DNA of 64,000 nucleotides from Trichomonas vaginalis G3 (lineage: Eukaryota; Parabasalia; Trichomonadida; Trichomonadidae). Positions 21,401 to 31,469 of this stretch are shown here, one piece after another. The stretch is taken from assembly GCF_026262505.1 (NCBI RefSeq), contig NC_067204.1, forward strand, positions 20,739,300-20,803,299, given 5' to 3'. Made by a program: the position numbers and the translations under genes. Numbering within the stretch: the stretch's first letter is position 1; every line of letters starts with the position of its first letter. The notes beneath the pieces are model-generated. The model did not search any database. It saw nothing but the letters and a program-made list of their open reading frames with translations, and was not told the origin of the DNA.

Positions 21401-23357
21401 CATTAATTCCTCCGAAACAATGCATATCGAGGATAACATTAGGGGAAACTACCTTTATAGTGCAATCTCCATACGGATCAGGCAAGAATATTCTACTCAA
21501 GACCTTATCTGAGTTTGGTATAACTTGTTGATCTTGTCCGCATTGGGATGGATCATCAGAAATGCAATATCCGGAGCTGTGAATTCTATCTGAGTGGATA
21601 TATTCCTTTAAATCGAAGATCTCGAGCAGTTTCGTAATTGATGATTTCGAATGAATGTAATTTATCTTAGTTGGATGGAAGAAATCACCTCTACCGGACT
21701 TAACACCAATATTGTTGTCTTCCCAACTCTCGTCAAAGTCGTAGTTGACAGAAGATTCGTTCAAATAAATTATTTTAGGGAAAAACTCCAATTTGTACTC
21801 ATAAGGAAGTACTGCTCTTATTTTAATTTCTTGGTTCTGTTGATACGGAAGTACAAAAGACAATTTCAAGAGCTGTTGGTTCGGAATTCGAAATGCTTTG
21901 CCAGCAAACTGGATTTGGAAGCTGTTTTGCCTGAAAACGAGCTCCTTTATTTGGTGGCCTTCCTTGAAATTGACGTAGGTGTAGTCAACTTGGTCATCAT
22001 CCAAATCATCAATTAAATTGAAGTTATTTGAAGGAATAATGAGGTTATGGCAGTGGAATCTGCAGTCCTGGAAGAAGTCAGTTGGTTCCATGCATTCCAA
22101 TGTCGAAACATTGAAAACTGGAAGGTTTTCGTCTTTGAAATTTAATTTAACTTTTTTTCCAAGGGTTAAATTCTGAATTGAGAGCTCTGAACCGATCAGT
22201 TCGATATCGGCGTTCTCAAGAAACATGTGTGCAGGGCCACCATGTGATAAATCCACTGAAATTTTTGTGATGAAGTCAGCTCCAACGATTGAGATGGTTC
22301 TACCTGCGAAATAGGCTGCATCTATCTGTGCTTGTGTTGGGTAGGTATCGTATATCAAGAAGTTGGCCAGTTTTAACGTGTTTGGAATTGGATATGTGAT
22401 TGGACCGCCCAAATTGTACTTCACGAAGGCGCAATCTTTATTTTCTGGTATGTTAACGTTGTAGAAGCAGAATTTGCCGTTGTATTTGGTGGTATTCTTA
22501 GTAATATGTCGAGCATAAATTTTATAAATGGATGGAGTGATATCTTCGATGTTTTCGAAGTCAATTGTAATTGAATTTTCCGCTCTGATAGTCCCTGGAC
22601 CAACAGTTGTAACAGGAGCCGCTCCCCAAATTGGATTAAAAGTAATGAAAGCATCTGGTGAAGAAAATTCGATGCTTGGTATCTCTTGCATGAATATAGG
22701 TATCGGGGCTGACTTTGTTAGCCTAACTGTTGACTTTGCTTTGAATAAAATCGATTTAAATTTCATTGTATTAATAAAGATCTCGGAAGCATAAATACCT
22801 TCATTAGCAAACTCTATTACATCGTTTTCTTCTAATACAACTTCAAGTTTAAATGAAGGATTCACAAATAACTCTTCATAAATGGGAAATGTAACCATAG
22901 ATGTCCGAAATACATTTGTAATCGTGAAGTTTTTAATTGTAATTAGGTTTTTCTTGACTCTATCGCGAAATTCGATATCTCCATCATTGCAATAATTTTC
23001 TATGATAAATGAGCTCTGCCTGCTACCATAGAATATAACTTTAGTCGGGCTATCGAAGATTAATGATTTCATATTGAGATCATAGTCCTTGTATAGAAAA
23101 GTAAAAGAATATCCGCTAAAATGAATGCTTTTTTGGTTCAATTGCTTATTTGAGAACTCAACGATATCAATAGGTTTGACTGATTGTTGAACATATATTT
23201 CAATATGTCCAGATACACTTGGTTGAAAAGTGTATTGATCAACTCTATCCAGCAAAACGTAATCTGTTGCTCCTTTACATTCTGATTTGTATCGACTGCT
23301 CTGAATGAGACAGTACTTTTTGTCTTCATAGAATGTAAGGAAAAGAAAAGAAAGCAT
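18465..23357 (-). CDS. giant secreted repeat protein, 1630 residues, unknown family
   Basis: The start MLSFLFLTFYEDKKYCLIQ gives a short possible signal peptide. The body is beta-rich with many Asn-Ser/Thr sites and no C-terminal membrane span. A module recurs about every 250-300 residues and opens with a Cys pair: KKYCLIQSSRYKSECKG (about residue 15), GKFCFYNVNIPENKDC (300), GYCISDDPSQCG (600), SYCLYKSNPKSCPDSY (880), KICVHGRHDSCPSGYTKL (1137) and DICLFSDSMSSESCPRG (1385). So there are six diverged tandem units. Between them hydrophobic beta segments recur (IEFSSPDAFITFNP, VFFDGKW), suggesting beta-solenoid-like folds. I do not recognise a named family; surface or extracellular location is inferred. 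Confidence 0.75.
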   Translation of the reverse strand: MLSFLFLTFYEDKKYCLIQSSRYKSECKGATDYVLLDRVDQYTFQPSVSGHIEIYVQQSVKPIDIVEFSNKQLNQKSIHFSGYSFTFLYKDYDLNMKSLIFDSPTKVIFYGSRQSSFIIENYCNDGDIEFRDRVKKNLITIKNFTITNVFRTSMVTFPIYEELFVNPSFKLEVVLEENDVIEFANEGIYASEIFINTMKFKSILFKAKSTVRLTKSAPIPIFMQEIPSIEFSSPDAFITFNPIWGAAPVTTVGPGTIRAENSITIDFENIEDITPSIYKIYARHITKNTTKYNGKFCFYNVNIPENKDCAFVKYNLGGPITYPIPNTLKLANFLIYDTYPTQAQIDAAYFAGRTISIVGADFITKISVDLSHGGPAHMFLENADIELIGSELSIQNLTLGKKVKLNFKDENLPVFNVSTLECMEPTDFFQDCRFHCHNLIIPSNNFNLIDDLDDDQVDYTYVNFKEGHQIKELVFRQNSFQIQFAGKAFRIPNQQLLKLSFVLPYQQNQEIKIRAVLPYEYKLEFFPKIIYLNESSVNYDFDESWEDNNIGVKSGRGDFFHPTKINYIHSKSSITKLLEIFDLKEYIHSDRIHSSGYCISDDPSQCGQDQQVIPNSDKVLSRIFLPDPYGDCTIKVVSPNVILDMHCFGGINVKLYSQSSNTITLLFRPNVIIPKLEIYYLTTNFRTVDEMDSIIIGTLISDTSEIQTAGMNKPIDVHNLMKILATAYFNLVSFLTPSTTRRIELVSSDDSKPISNIIVCPDHFVFEMTSQYTVIANFSMFASITYIHASQKATKITIAPTNRFGVFLPKMPDLEFLSLSTYISFSEDWFELNPVVSSKGHITTRHAYPAQVFTPRNVIPDIFIFDQEPIVSFFSDSSYCLYKSNPKSCPDSYIPFKYSSKKISMKVLESYTKQLTIFIADSTPSDMPTIDEDVASLDKLTITAKYTQFVAIHAEKVIKTLNLINTNIYVFSQTNIPVYNLSMIGSSTILSDTMNISHATLSLECYKNIQDKLRPTTDIIILDENMSTIYFRNDVIYINEIPIYYTYYDHISLTILHTVIFAPYGSNYICSKPLNIDFAGNDPSVTFDSSWETIPTANRTNANMTSDVPIKIFGVVHDGFQFSKEYINSAAKICVHGRHDSCPSGYTKLQYNNKPLVLDSSIKQMELLIMPEKVIIDGESFSLFSLKLLANSVKTIEIIKTKSVLEYIELENITLNINDMFRVNHVRAKGISKISKGFDLTSFELNYESKDILDSFNDNYINNLTLNLPLDVEGIEVFEKYYIFHEKNNEKTKFDTRKIRSIYLLVSSYYLNMSTHSDTASLIPSISMKQGIVFFDGKWINVRSESHGFLKGMTEVVIYDTFPELIYDIDPTITQTVMSQDICLFSDSMSSESCPRGARQVKYSENSVEIFALNSVWFYICDTNPVSPLRIKSRIKFSQVEMFALVTIQDVILDCQTEKLILNGINLCYTKSDNVLEMLKLVSSDIINTTSITTNQLVVCGISQTLDIIKSNKFTFLTNQIKKLIFDNENVTAVDPFENTTFKNRDFELVVTENVKVQCDDGVSKPNLPSSIELQKDSTLFIVSSSFSSVNREEKVIVKGNGNLLTEESSLPDFFDVEEQVKVKTKQTIQ

Positions 23358-23596
23358 TTTTGAATTTTTTTTTATTGTTTATATAAATTTCGTAAGTTTA
23401 ATACGTTTGTTTTAATACCATAGAATACCTTTGTTGATTCAATTCCATAAACAAATGAGAAAATATTGATATGACAATGTTGAGAAATTCAATTCTAATG
23501 ATTCTAATAGAATTGTTGTGAAAAGCAAAAAAGTTATATTTGGAATTCATTTATCTCAAATATTCCTCAGCAATAAATATATAAATAATTAGTTTA
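23358..23596. other. spacer between two giant secreted-protein genes
   Basis: Short AT-rich spacer. Both flanking genes read on the minus strand, so this holds the promoter of the 1630-residue gene; TTCAAAA precedes its ATG. Confidence 0.4.
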
Positions 23597-26500
23597 TTAT
23601 GATAAATCTATCTCGTTTGTAATAATTTCATCAGTGTGGATTGAAAATGATTCACCAGAATCTTCATTGTCATCTTCATTGATATCAATTGGAACCAAAT
23701 TATGCGGTCCAAATGGTGGGGGATTTTCATCATCCATATCATCAGAATGGACAGATATTGTTTCACCCGAGTCATCTCTATCAATTTCTTCACTTGGTTC
23801 CTTAACAACCTGTTTAATCTTCGGTTCTGGTCTAATGAGAAGAATGATAATAAAAATAATGAATAGAATAACTGCAATTATGCAAGCAACAACAACTAAA
23901 ATAATCCATCTTCTCTCAACAAGGATACGTAAATCGACATTACCAGCTAAAGCTGCATAACTTCCTCTGATTTTAATCATTACATAAGTAGAATTGGATT
24001 CAGCACCAAACTTATCTGTTGCCCAAAGAGTGATGTTATAATCATCATCTTTGTAATCACTTGGGATAGTAAGATTGAACTCGAAATATGTCCAATTTTG
24101 ACCTGTTTTTGTTTTATTTATGATATTGACTTTGTTAAATAATTTTTTTTCATCTGGATAAATCTTCATGTAAATGTTTGCCCAGTCGCCAAAATTCGAA
24201 TCTTTGACCCTGAATTTTATTGTGATATTTCTAGTTTGGTAATATTCGTTGTCTTTTTCTAATTCACTCTTATTTGTGTATTCAATTTGAGGTGCTCTGT
24301 TTCTGAATGGAATTTCCGCTGTGATATTTTGGCCTTGGCCATCTGAATCAATAACTGTGACGTTGATGATATATGGTTTTGTGATTGGATGATCTTCAGG
24401 AATCTTAATATCGATTTCATAAGGATTGTTATTGCATTTAAGTTCAGGTTCGTTAATTCTACTGCAATCTGCTTGTTTTGAAATGTTTGTTCCATCAGGG
24501 AGATTGATAATAATTGTAATATTCTTATCTCCATCTTTGTCAGAGACTAAGAACTTAGGACGTGCAAAGTTGCCAGGGATTGTTGTATTGGAGTCTGTCC
24601 CTTCATATTGGATCACAGGAGCAGTGGGAATATAGATCGATGTTGTGTCACTTGATGAAAGATTAAAATAATCCTTTGCAGTAACTATGATGCTTTCATT
24701 ACCTCCTTTAACATCTGAAGGTATGGTTATAGAAAGGTTATGGTTTGCACCTGATTCGTTTGTTTGAAATGCATCATTGAAATGGAATTCTTTATCTAGG
24801 AATTTAACTATAAATGTAGAATTATCACCTGGATCATCATCTTTAATGAAAACGCTCAAATTAATTGTACTTCCTGGAATAAATCGTTTTCTTTGACCCT
24901 CATTGATCTTAATTTCAGGTTTCGATCTGATTGAGAAATTCAATTGTACTGGTTCCGATTGAAGTCCATATTTATCAACAGCTTTTAATATGATATTTGT
25001 TTCACCTAATAGGTTATTTGGTATTTGAATATCCAAATCAGCATCAGTTTCTTTACTATTTGAATAGAATTTCTTTGTATAATTTTTTCCATTAATAAAG
25101 AATGAGAACTCTTCTTCTGCATCATTATCTGTGACTTTTACAGAAATAGTGTATTTTTCATTCCTTTGAACAATTTGAGGAATTCCTTTTTCAATTTGAA
25201 TTTCAGGTTTATTCCTGATTTCGACAGTCAATGTGATGTTCTGTGATGTTATGTTGTGACTGTCAATTGCATAAAATGTTATACTGAAAACACCGCTATA
25301 TTCTTCAGGAAGAGGGATTTCGACTGGTACAGATGCTTGATGTGTAGATTGATTAATTGAAGTTCGTGAAACATTAACAGGTTCTTCAATGCCATCATAA
25401 TGATAGAATAAATCACAATAATCATTTTCATCATTATCTTCTACCTTGATCGTAAATATTGCATTGCTCGATGGTGTTTTGATTTCTGATATGTTTTCAC
25501 CTGTGATAACTAGTGGATCAACAATGTGAATTGTTATATTCAGGTAATTTGATGTCATTTCGTAATCATCTTCAACGATAATACTAATATTGTTTACACC
25601 AAGATGAAGTTTATCTTTTTCGATGATAATATAAAGTGGAGTGACTTCTGATGCTCTATTAACACGACCACTATAATTATTATAGTTTTGATCATCGATG
25701 GCATACTTCATTTGGAATGAATCTGTTGGATCTTTATCTTTGCAATCGAATGTGATGTTGAAGACATCTGTCATCAAATATTGTTCTTTGTGTTTGATAT
25801 TCGATATTTCAGGTTTATTCCTGATTTCGACAGTCAATGTGATGTTCTGTGATGTTATGTTGTGACTGTCAATTGCATAAAATGTTATACTGAAAACACC
25901 GCTATATTCTTCAGGAAGAGGGATTTCGACTGGTACAGATGCTTGATGTGTAGATTGATTAATTGAAGTTCGTGAAACATTAACAGGTTCTTCAATGCCA
26001 TCATAATGATAGAATAAATCACAATAATCATTTTCATCATGATCTTCTACTTTGATCGTGAATGTTGCATTGCTCGATGGTGTTTTGATTTCTGATATGT
26101 TTTCACCTGTGAGAACTGGAGGTTCCCGAATTGTAAGAACTAAAGTAGCATTTGTTGTAAAGTTATATCTATCAGTGACAACAATTGTAAGATTGATAGT
26201 TCCAGATCTGGCAGTTGATGGTATCTCAATTTGTTGCAAATCACCGTTATAAACATGTGTTGAGCTATCAATTAATATTGATTGGAGATGTTTCTTACTA
26301 TTTTCATCATTATCGAAATAGTAAGATATACTTTCATTTTCATCTTCATCAAGATCAGTAATTATAATATGTGGCGAAATTTTAGAACCTGGAATGAAGA
26401 AAGACTCATTATTCGATACGATAATAGTCGGTGGCTCAACGATCATAATTAAAAGACTTATAGGATCTGATTCTATTGAATAATTATCAACAACACTTAG

Positions 26501-27694
26501 ATTGAAAATATTCCTACCTCGCTTGAGCTTATTTTTATCTACCAGGAAACTCATTTTTGTTGTATCACCTTCTCGTGGTACTCTTTCCCCATAATTTTTG
26601 TATCCTGCATCATCTTCCATTAAATATTGAATTTGGAATGAATCAGTTGAGTCATGATCAATGCAATCAAATAATATATTGATAGTTTCAGAAATTAAAT
26701 ATGTTTCTTTGTTCACTATATTTGTCAAAACTGGTTTGTCTCTTATCTTGAGAGTTAAACTGTGATTTTCTGATTTTAATATATCTTCGACTGTAACACT
26801 GTATGTGATTTGAAAATCACCGAGTTCAGCTGTAGATGGGATTTGATATGAAATATGAAATGGTTTATTATTTGTTATCAATACAGATTTCTTCTCATTA
26901 ACATAAACAGTATACCATGTGTCAATTTCTTCTAGAATTGGGAAGACAAATGTCAAGTTTGATTCATCATTTGGATAGTAAAATTCTTTATCGTGCTTAA
27001 CAAAATTTATGTCCATCTTTTTTCTAACAGCATAATCAATATTGAATTCGGTTTTTGAATTTTGAACGGTTCCATCTATAACATATAAATTTAGCGTATA
27101 ATTATGTCCAGAAGGCTTAATAGAATGTAATTTAGTGGTTCCTTGAGTACTTTCTTTCTGATGTTCAAAATAATAGTTAATAGACTTATTATTTGGCCAA
27201 CCTATTCTTCTCCTTGGTGATTGAAGAAATATTTGTGAATTATGATCAGGATTATAATTGGTGAGATTTATTACAATTGGAAGTACAGTTTTGGGTGAGT
27301 ATTCAATTATCTTTGGTTCCATAACAGCTTTATGAACCTCAATTGGTAACGCAATAAAAGCTGTAAAATTTCCTATACCTTCAACTACGCCATTCTTGAT
27401 GAACTTCACATCGAACGAAACGGAACCTCTTGGAAAGTAATTTTCATAATCTTCATCCATGTCCAAACCAGCAGCTCTAAAATATGGTTCTGAGTCTAAA
27501 TTCAACTGGTATTCATATGTTTTACTTGATTGATTAATTGTATAAACAACTGTATAATTTCCTGTAAAATCATCTACATTTTTTATTTCGAATTGGTTTC
27601 CAGTCATATCAAATAGATCTCCAAATGGAATGATTGGTGATTCGAAATTTATCTCAATAATTGATAGTGCAGCAGCCAATAAAAAACACAACAT
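23597..27694 (-). CDS. giant cadherin-like type I membrane protein
   Basis: About 1365 residues. I take the ATG at 27694 (MLCFLLAAALSIIEINFES, a good signal peptide) because the frame opens upstream only with TTG and a TCATTG initiator sits directly before this ATG. The ectodomain is a chain of roughly 100-residue beta domains ending in motifs such as NITLTVEIRNKPEI, FTIKVEDHDEND and VTDNDAEEEFSF, that is, Asp-rich calcium-type linkers reminiscent of cadherin or bacterial Ig-like repeats, with many N-glycosylation sites. One membrane span follows (IILVVVACIIAVILFIIFII), then an acidic cytoplasmic tail with a twice-repeated DSGE..S.H.D motif. A cell-surface adhesion or structural role is likely but inferred. 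Confidence 0.8.
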   Translation of the reverse strand: MLCFLLAAALSIIEINFESPIIPFGDLFDMTGNQFEIKNVDDFTGNYTVVYTINQSSKTYEYQLNLDSEPYFRAAGLDMDEDYENYFPRGSVSFDVKFIKNGVVEGIGNFTAFIALPIEVHKAVMEPKIIEYSPKTVLPIVINLTNYNPDHNSQIFLQSPRRRIGWPNNKSINYYFEHQKESTQGTTKLHSIKPSGHNYTLNLYVIDGTVQNSKTEFNIDYAVRKKMDINFVKHDKEFYYPNDESNLTFVFPILEEIDTWYTVYVNEKKSVLITNNKPFHISYQIPSTAELGDFQITYSVTVEDILKSENHSLTLKIRDKPVLTNIVNKETYLISETINILFDCIDHDSTDSFQIQYLMEDDAGYKNYGERVPREGDTTKMSFLVDKNKLKRGRNIFNLSVVDNYSIESDPISLLIMIVEPPTIIVSNNESFFIPGSKISPHIIITDLDEDENESISYYFDNDENSKKHLQSILIDSSTHVYNGDLQQIEIPSTARSGTINLTIVVTDRYNFTTNATLVLTIREPPVLTGENISEIKTPSSNATFTIKVEDHDENDYCDLFYHYDGIEEPVNVSRTSINQSTHQASVPVEIPLPEEYSGVFSITFYAIDSHNITSQNITLTVEIRNKPEISNIKHKEQYLMTDVFNITFDCKDKDPTDSFQMKYAIDDQNYNNYSGRVNRASEVTPLYIIIEKDKLHLGVNNISIIVEDDYEMTSNYLNITIHIVDPLVITGENISEIKTPSSNAIFTIKVEDNDENDYCDLFYHYDGIEEPVNVSRTSINQSTHQASVPVEIPLPEEYSGVFSITFYAIDSHNITSQNITLTVEIRNKPEIQIEKGIPQIVQRNEKYTISVKVTDNDAEEEFSFFINGKNYTKKFYSNSKETDADLDIQIPNNLLGETNIILKAVDKYGLQSEPVQLNFSIRSKPEIKINEGQRKRFIPGSTINLSVFIKDDDPGDNSTFIVKFLDKEFHFNDAFQTNESGANHNLSITIPSDVKGGNESIIVTAKDYFNLSSSDTTSIYIPTAPVIQYEGTDSNTTIPGNFARPKFLVSDKDGDKNITIIINLPDGTNISKQADCSRINEPELKCNNNPYEIDIKIPEDHPITKPYIINVTVIDSDGQGQNITAEIPFRNRAPQIEYTNKSELEKDNEYYQTRNITIKFRVKDSNFGDWANIYMKIYPDEKKLFNKVNIINKTKTGQNWTYFEFNLTIPSDYKDDDYNITLWATDKFGAESNSTYVMIKIRGSYAALAGNVDLRILVERRWIILVVVACIIAVILFIIFIIILLIRPEPKIKQVVKEPSEEIDRDDSGETISVHSDDMDDENPPPFGPHNLVPIDINEDDNEDSGESFSIHTDEIITNEIDLS
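25200..25507. repeat. internal gene duplication, copy 1
   Basis: About 307 bases inside the cadherin-like gene recur 606 bases further on (25806-26113). I see four mismatches, all in the last quarter; about 235 bases are identical. It encodes one complete repeat domain (ENISEIKTPSSNA to EIRNKPEI). Confidence 0.85.
25806..26113. repeat. internal gene duplication, copy 2
   Basis: Second copy of the 307-base domain repeat of 25200-25507, separated from it by a different domain of the same protein. Near-identity against otherwise diverged neighbouring repeats points to recent duplication or gene conversion. Confidence 0.85.
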
Positions 27695-27700
27695 CAATGA
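27695..27700 (-). promoter_or_regulatory. Inr of the cadherin-like gene
   Basis: Reads TCATTG on the minus strand directly before ATG, a match to trichomonad TCA(+1)YW. It decides the start at 27694. Confidence 0.6.
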
Positions 27701-28281
27701 AAAATAAATTTCAATTAAAAAAAAATAAAATTGAATTATGTCATATATATGTGTGAATAACAATATGGTAACTAAAATTTATTTTCTGACCAATTTCAAA
27801 TAGAATTAAGTCCAATTTTGAATAGTCATTCAAAACAAATAAAATAATTTATTCAATTTGATTTAGAAATTCCAAAAGCAATATCTTTAAATTCTTAAAA
27901 TGAATTCAAAACATTTTAAAAAAATTGAAGTAGCTCTCAAAAAATCTGAGTGAATCGACACTTAAGTGATCTTACAATTCATGAATTGCTAACTTAAAAA
28001 TAAAACTCTGTCACATAATAATTGTATTTCGTTGGAGATAGATGACACGTAAAATTAAATTTTCAACATAAAAATATTGTAATTCCGAACGACAAAATCT
28101 TATATAGTTTCGTTATATATTAAAAATTGATAATTACAAAAATTTATATTAAATTAATTATTCAAAACCAAAAATTCAATTAATTAACATTATTAGCTTC
28201 ACAACATAATATATTGATATTCTACATCAAATTGTGAATATTTTTTTTATAAAGTAAATGTATATTTTGTAAAGATTCTTT

Positions 28282-30561
28282 TTAAGGATACCCTTACATT
28301 GCGTAGTTAGAAAGAGAATATGATATTGTCATGATTGCTAAAGTTTTAGGCTCCAGAAATGAATATACATCAAACTGAAACAATTGATAAATTGAATGAA
28401 CTTTTGAGAGGTTCTCAAATAAAAAAAATTATCTAATTTTTTACAATATTACTATTATTTTATCCACATATGTATATATAGTAATTTGAGAAAACTTTGA
28501 GGAAAAAATAAGTTTAATAAAAATCTGAATTTTACTTGTTGTGGGATTGTTATTAATTGACACTCCAGACGTATTACTAATAGTTATGCGTATGCAATTA
28601 AAGTATTTCTGATGGACAAAATGTGAGATTTATATCAGATAATTCATTTCTACTATTAAGTTATTCATTTATGAGTTTGCACTTATTCGCACTAAATAAA
28701 TAACTATTAAAAATTGTTTTAATTAATTGACACCATATAATAGAGTGAATTTTGTTTGATCAAACAACAATAGATGATAGATATAAAGCCAAGAAACTTG
28801 CTATTAATATGCTCTACTTGCTATTTCAATGTAAGTATGATATTTTCTAAATGTTTCGTTCAGATAACTTAGATATATTAGTCAAAATTTGAAATTTTAA
28901 TAGCACATATATTAAAAATAATTATTATTCATAAAAGATTAATGAAATAGTAAAAAAATCAATCAAATTATAAAAATACAACATTTAGAAGAATTCTTAT
29001 TATCCTTCAAAAAGTCAGTATTTCTGCTGTAATTTTCTACAACATTGTAGTTATTGCACTTTGTCTATGGATTTGTATATATGTTATATATAAATTATAT
29101 ATCTAAACTGCCCATAAGTGCAATTTTTATATAAATTGTTTATTTCTTTAACAATTTCATATGAAATATGCTTTTTTAAGCGTATCAAAGCTGTGTTCTT
29201 AATGTGCATGGATATATCAAGAAAAATGTCGAAAAAAAATGTGAATTCACAAATTCACTGAATTTTCACCGTTTTTTGAATTTTGCTACAGCACTAATAT
29301 TAAATAATACTAAAATCTTCTGTCTTTGTAAAAGAATAAATTCTGACAAAAAGTGCTCGTTTAAATTTAATGATCATCTGTATGACTAAGTGGTAAAAAG
29401 TGTTTATGACCAAAAAAGGGTTACATGCTTAGTCTATTTTTCTGACAGGATACTCTAGATTTACATGATCTCTATTTCATATCTCCGTTTTTAGATTCTT
29501 CGACAGATTTTATGATAGAAAACCAAGATTAACAAATTTCCGGCATGTTAATGAAGAAATCTGCAGCTACCCTCAATATTATTTCAATAATCAGTATCGT
29601 TTCTCTTACAATTTATTTTTTTCTCAATAATTTAACAAGAAATAACAATACACACTTGGTTTTACGTATAAAAGCTAAGTGTCGAACTTAATCAACTTTA
29701 CTTACTTAGCAAATGAATATTTTTGTGGTTGCGAGTTCTGAATGCTGAAGTTTTAGATTTCTCTATAAATGATATCATTGCACTTACAATGTTGTTCCAG
29801 CCTATCGCATAAATCATAGAAAATCCAAAAAAAAATAATATAAAGAAAATTCATGTCATGAAGTTCAAAAAATACCGTGTAACATTAAAATTTGTTATGC
29901 ATAATACATTTTAGCTATTATTGATTTTTTTTAATTTTCGAGAAATTGAATGGTGAGTCCGATAGAGAAATTTTTAAAAATCCTAGTGCCTCATAGAAGT
30001 AATTTCCCTCGTCTCCCATACTTCCAAATGTATGCATATGACATAAACTTTTATGCATTACACAAGTGGCCAATAATATCTATAGAGTAAAAAATTAGAA
30101 ATTTAATTTTTTTATATGATAGTTATATTTCAGATTTGCGAGCGTAACTTTTTTCTCCATGGCATACTTGTTTTAAGAGCAAATGATCAAAATCGTCCTT
30201 CAATTATTGAAGGAGCTGATATCTTTTGAAAATTGAATTGAAAGGGTATTCAATTTTCAAATTTCCTCTCAATTTTGGAAACATATCAACTCTATGAATT
30301 AACAATTATGTGCCTTCACAGTTTATCAGTCATATAAGGTGCTTATAAAGAAAAAAGTTACGCTCGCAAAATATGTTTTTATATAGATTTCACATAAAAT
30401 AATTATGTAATTTCTAAAAAGAATATTTTTGTTCTTGAATATTAAAGTGTATTGTAGTTTAAAAAGTTTTAAATATGTTGCTAAAATTTCAGGTTTATAG
30501 CTCATGTCTAGCATGACTTCTTCGTATGCGCAAAAAATCTGACACGTAAGGGTATCCTTAA
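28282..30561. mobile_element. candidate non-autonomous DNA element with 16-bp inverted ends beginning TTAA
   Basis: TTAAGGATACCCTTAC at 28282-28297 is the exact reverse complement of the bases at 30546-30561. If TTAA is the target duplication, the ends would be GGATACCCTTAC, a piggyBac-like arrangement. The 2.28 kb interior encodes no transposase and holds another candidate element (30135-30370). This is inferred only from the ends; a chance 16-base match in AT-rich DNA is unlikely but not excluded. Confidence 0.4.
30135..30370. mobile_element. 236-bp MITE-like element with 22-bp perfect terminal inverted repeats
   Basis: The 22 bases at 30135-30156 (TTT, then GCGAGCGTAACTTTTTTCT) are an exact inverted copy of 30349-30370. 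The 236-bp interior is non-coding. Perfect ends plus small size fit a miniature inverted-repeat transposable element. I could not see a clear target-site duplication (TA or longer) next to the ends, so the family is open. Confidence 0.6.
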
Positions 30562-30591
30562 TAAAAAAATAAAATTTTGAAGAAGAACACA

Positions 30592-30898
30592 AAATCTTCT
30601 GAAAAATAATATCACATAAACTCATATTATTTTCTAATATATAACTATTTTATATAAAAATCAAATTCAATGATCTTAAAAGCGAAGGATAAACCTCAAA
30701 ATTTACGAATATAATGCTTATCTATCATAAAACCATATGAAATATCAATTTTTGCTTTACGCCTATTCCCACTCATTATATTCGTAAATTTTGAGGTTTA
30801 TCCTTCGCTTTTAAGATCATTGAATTTGATTTTTATATAAAATAGTTATATATTAGAAAATAATATGAGTTTATGTGATATTATTTTTCAGAAGATTT
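30592..30898. repeat. perfect 124-bp inverted repeat with 59-bp loop (foldback)
   Basis: 30592-30715 and 30775-30898 are exact reverse complements over 124 bases, with a 59-base spacer. The arms start AAATCTTCTGAAAAATAA. Such perfection means very recent origin, an actively maintained foldback, or an assembly artefact. A transcript would fold into a long hairpin. Confidence 0.85.
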
Positions 30899-31469
30899 CA
30901 TTCTATATGCCTATGAAAAGTACTCTCAAAACTAACTTTTTCCTAATTATAATTAAATCTAGAATATTGTATTATGCTTAGTATTATTTCATTTTTCTCA
31001 TTCAATTTAGAATTTACAAATGTCAAAAAATTGAGAGATGTCACTTTTGATGAATTTCTGTTTATTACACACATGTACTATTCAGCTCTCTTAAATGTCT
31101 CAAACTATGTTATTGGTAGATCCTGAAGTCGATGCCAAACTTTTTTATTAGTATTTTTGTGTAAAAACAGTCTTAATCTCTTCTTTTCTTCTTAAAAATA
31201 TGCAAATGTCTGATTTTTTATTTTTTCAAATCCATGCCAAATTTGAAATTCTTTTTATTTTATATGTTCTGAGTATAATAGTTTTTGTCAAATATTTTCT
31301 TTACAAAGCATTAAAATAAGGAGATTCGATTGATATTTCAAAACACCCAAATTTTAGCAGCCAAATCTCTATTCCCATATATCTGCTCTGGATGCTTTGT
31401 TATTTTCATTATGTAGCTAATGCTATCATAATTTTCTTTATGATGAACGTTTAATAAAAAAAAAATAAG

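Larger units (their letters stand above)
27701..31469. other. 3.7 kb gene-poor, inverted-repeat-rich stretch
   Basis: No convincing gene on either strand; short frames at 29204-29389 and 30326-30625 look like chance. The stretch contains three nested or adjacent inverted-repeat structures, listed separately, and is very AT-rich. It may be a graveyard of small non-autonomous DNA elements. Confidence 0.6.

Noticed and set aside
29204-29389. 61-residue open frame in the gene-poor gap
   Set aside because: No leader, no recognisable motif, composition as expected of AT-rich chance frames.
30326-30625. 99-residue minus-strand frame
   Set aside because: It runs across the end of the MITE, the 16-bp inverted end and into the foldback arm; chance frame.
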